Source: Anaerolineae bacterium (lineage in GTDB: Bacteria > Chloroflexota > Anaerolineae > JACIWR01). Taken from it: a DNA stretch of 5,948 nucleotides. Under the pieces are notes generated by a model that saw nothing but the letters and a program-made list of their open reading frames with translations, ran no database searches and was not told the DNA's origin. Within the stretch, counting starts at the first letter, position 1; every line of letters starts with the position of its first letter. The translations under genes were made by a program, and so were the position numbers. This document shows, in pieces, positions 5,825-5,948 of this stretch. The stretch is taken from assembly GCA_021162125.1 (NCBI GenBank), contig JAGGZG010000076.1, positions 1 through 5,948 on the forward strand, written 5' to 3'.

Positions 5825-5853
5825 ATTATATTCGCTTTTCCTGTTCTTGACAA
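5825..5853 (-). promoter_or_regulatory. Sigma70-type promoter of the patatin gene
   Basis: Read on the - strand, TTGTCA (5853-5848) and a perfect TATAAT (5830-5825) are separated by 17 bp. The predicted transcription start is at about 5818-5819, inside the right arm of the palindrome, giving a leader of about 64 nt to ATG 5754. The region between the two divergent promoters is AT-rich compared with the surrounding genes. Confidence 0.78.
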
Positions 5854-5891
5854 TAAATGTCGAGCAGCGGGTGCAGTCCCATCGCTCTTCT

Positions 5892-5920
5892 TTGCCCCGC
5901 AATGAAAATACTGGTATAAT
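5892..5920 (+). promoter_or_regulatory. Divergent sigma70-type promoter with extended -10
   Basis: TTGCCC (5892-5897), a 17-bp spacer and TATAAT (5915-5920) preceded by TG at 5912-5913 make a strong extended -10 promoter. It points right, away from the patatin gene, with the two -35 boxes about 38 bp apart. The predicted start is at about 5926-5927, which coincides with an ATG. Confidence 0.7.
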
Positions 5921-5925
5921 ATTAG

Positions 5926-5948
5926 ATGACCACCCGCCATCTCTATTC
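5926..5948 (+). CDS. Possible start of a rightward gene (3' truncated)
   Basis: ATG at 5926 opens a frame that reads MTTRHLY to the window end without a stop. It lies five bases after the -10 box and has no Shine-Dalgarno sequence, so if real it would be translated from a leaderless or nearly leaderless mRNA. Only seven residues are visible and no function can be given. The true start may lie beyond the window. Confidence 0.35.

Noticed and set aside
5790..5835. The 33-nt palindrome plus TTTATTATA as a + strand intrinsic terminator
   Set aside because: No + strand gene ends upstream, the T-run is broken by A's, and those A/T bases are better explained as the patatin -10 box.
5847..5875. Perfect TTGACA on the + strand at 5847-5852
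   Set aside because: At a 17-bp spacing the hexamer is GGTGCA, which is not a -10 box. The TTGACA overlaps the - strand -35 box of the patatin promoter.
5363..5902. 179-codon - strand frame overlapping the patatin start and its promoter
   Set aside because: It lies out of frame with the patatin motifs and would run through the promoter and palindrome, so it is a shadow of the patatin gene.

Overview
The window looks like a chromosomal segment from a GC-rich member of the Chloroflexota, probably an Anaerolineae-type lineage. This is an inference. It rests on the Thr-Pro-rich extracytoplasmic tails of the first two genes (low-complexity TPTATPTET-type sequence is common in that phylum), on dense genes with short spacers, and on the style of the YprB-like nuclease and OmpR-family regulator. 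There is no rRNA, tRNA, CRISPR array, transposase or phage gene in the window.

Region 1 (1-3722, + strand) is a compact array of five same-strand genes that probably form one operon whose promoter lies upstream of the window. They are the Thr/Pro-rich C-terminus of a truncated gene, a small single-pass membrane protein with a TTG start, a YprB-like DEDD-type nuclease with a TPR-like tail, a formamidopyrimidine-DNA glycosylase (Fpg/MutM) and a two-part protein of unknown function whose first half resembles MobA/CofC-type nucleotidyltransferases. Spacers are 13, 6 and 18 bp, and the last junction is an ATGA overlap. The nuclease-glycosylase pair gives the cluster a nucleic-acid maintenance flavour, but the last gene has no function I can name.

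Region 2 (3723-4700) starts with a roughly 190-bp intergenic stretch. It carries a strong sigma70-type promoter (TTGCCA, 17 bp, TATAAT), then a possible 19-codon leader ORF, then an orphan OmpR/PhoB-family response regulator. The regulator's receiver domain keeps the phosphoacceptor Asp but has lost the acidic pair, the switch Thr/Ser and the Lys. It ends at a textbook rho-independent terminator with an 11-bp perfect stem.

Region 3 (4699-5948) holds a convergent patatin-like phospholipase on the - strand. Its well-formed promoter (TTGTCA, 17 bp, TATAAT) places the transcription start at the edge of a perfect 33-nt palindrome, so the mRNA 5' end should fold into a strong stem-loop. A divergent + strand promoter with an extended -10 box sits only 6 bp from an ATG that opens a reading frame running off the end. 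That suggests a leaderless transcript for the next gene.

The most noteworthy signals are the degenerate receiver, the Fpg with a shortened lesion-recognition loop, the four-copy heptamer repeat inside the start of the unknown gene, and the palindrome at the patatin transcription start.
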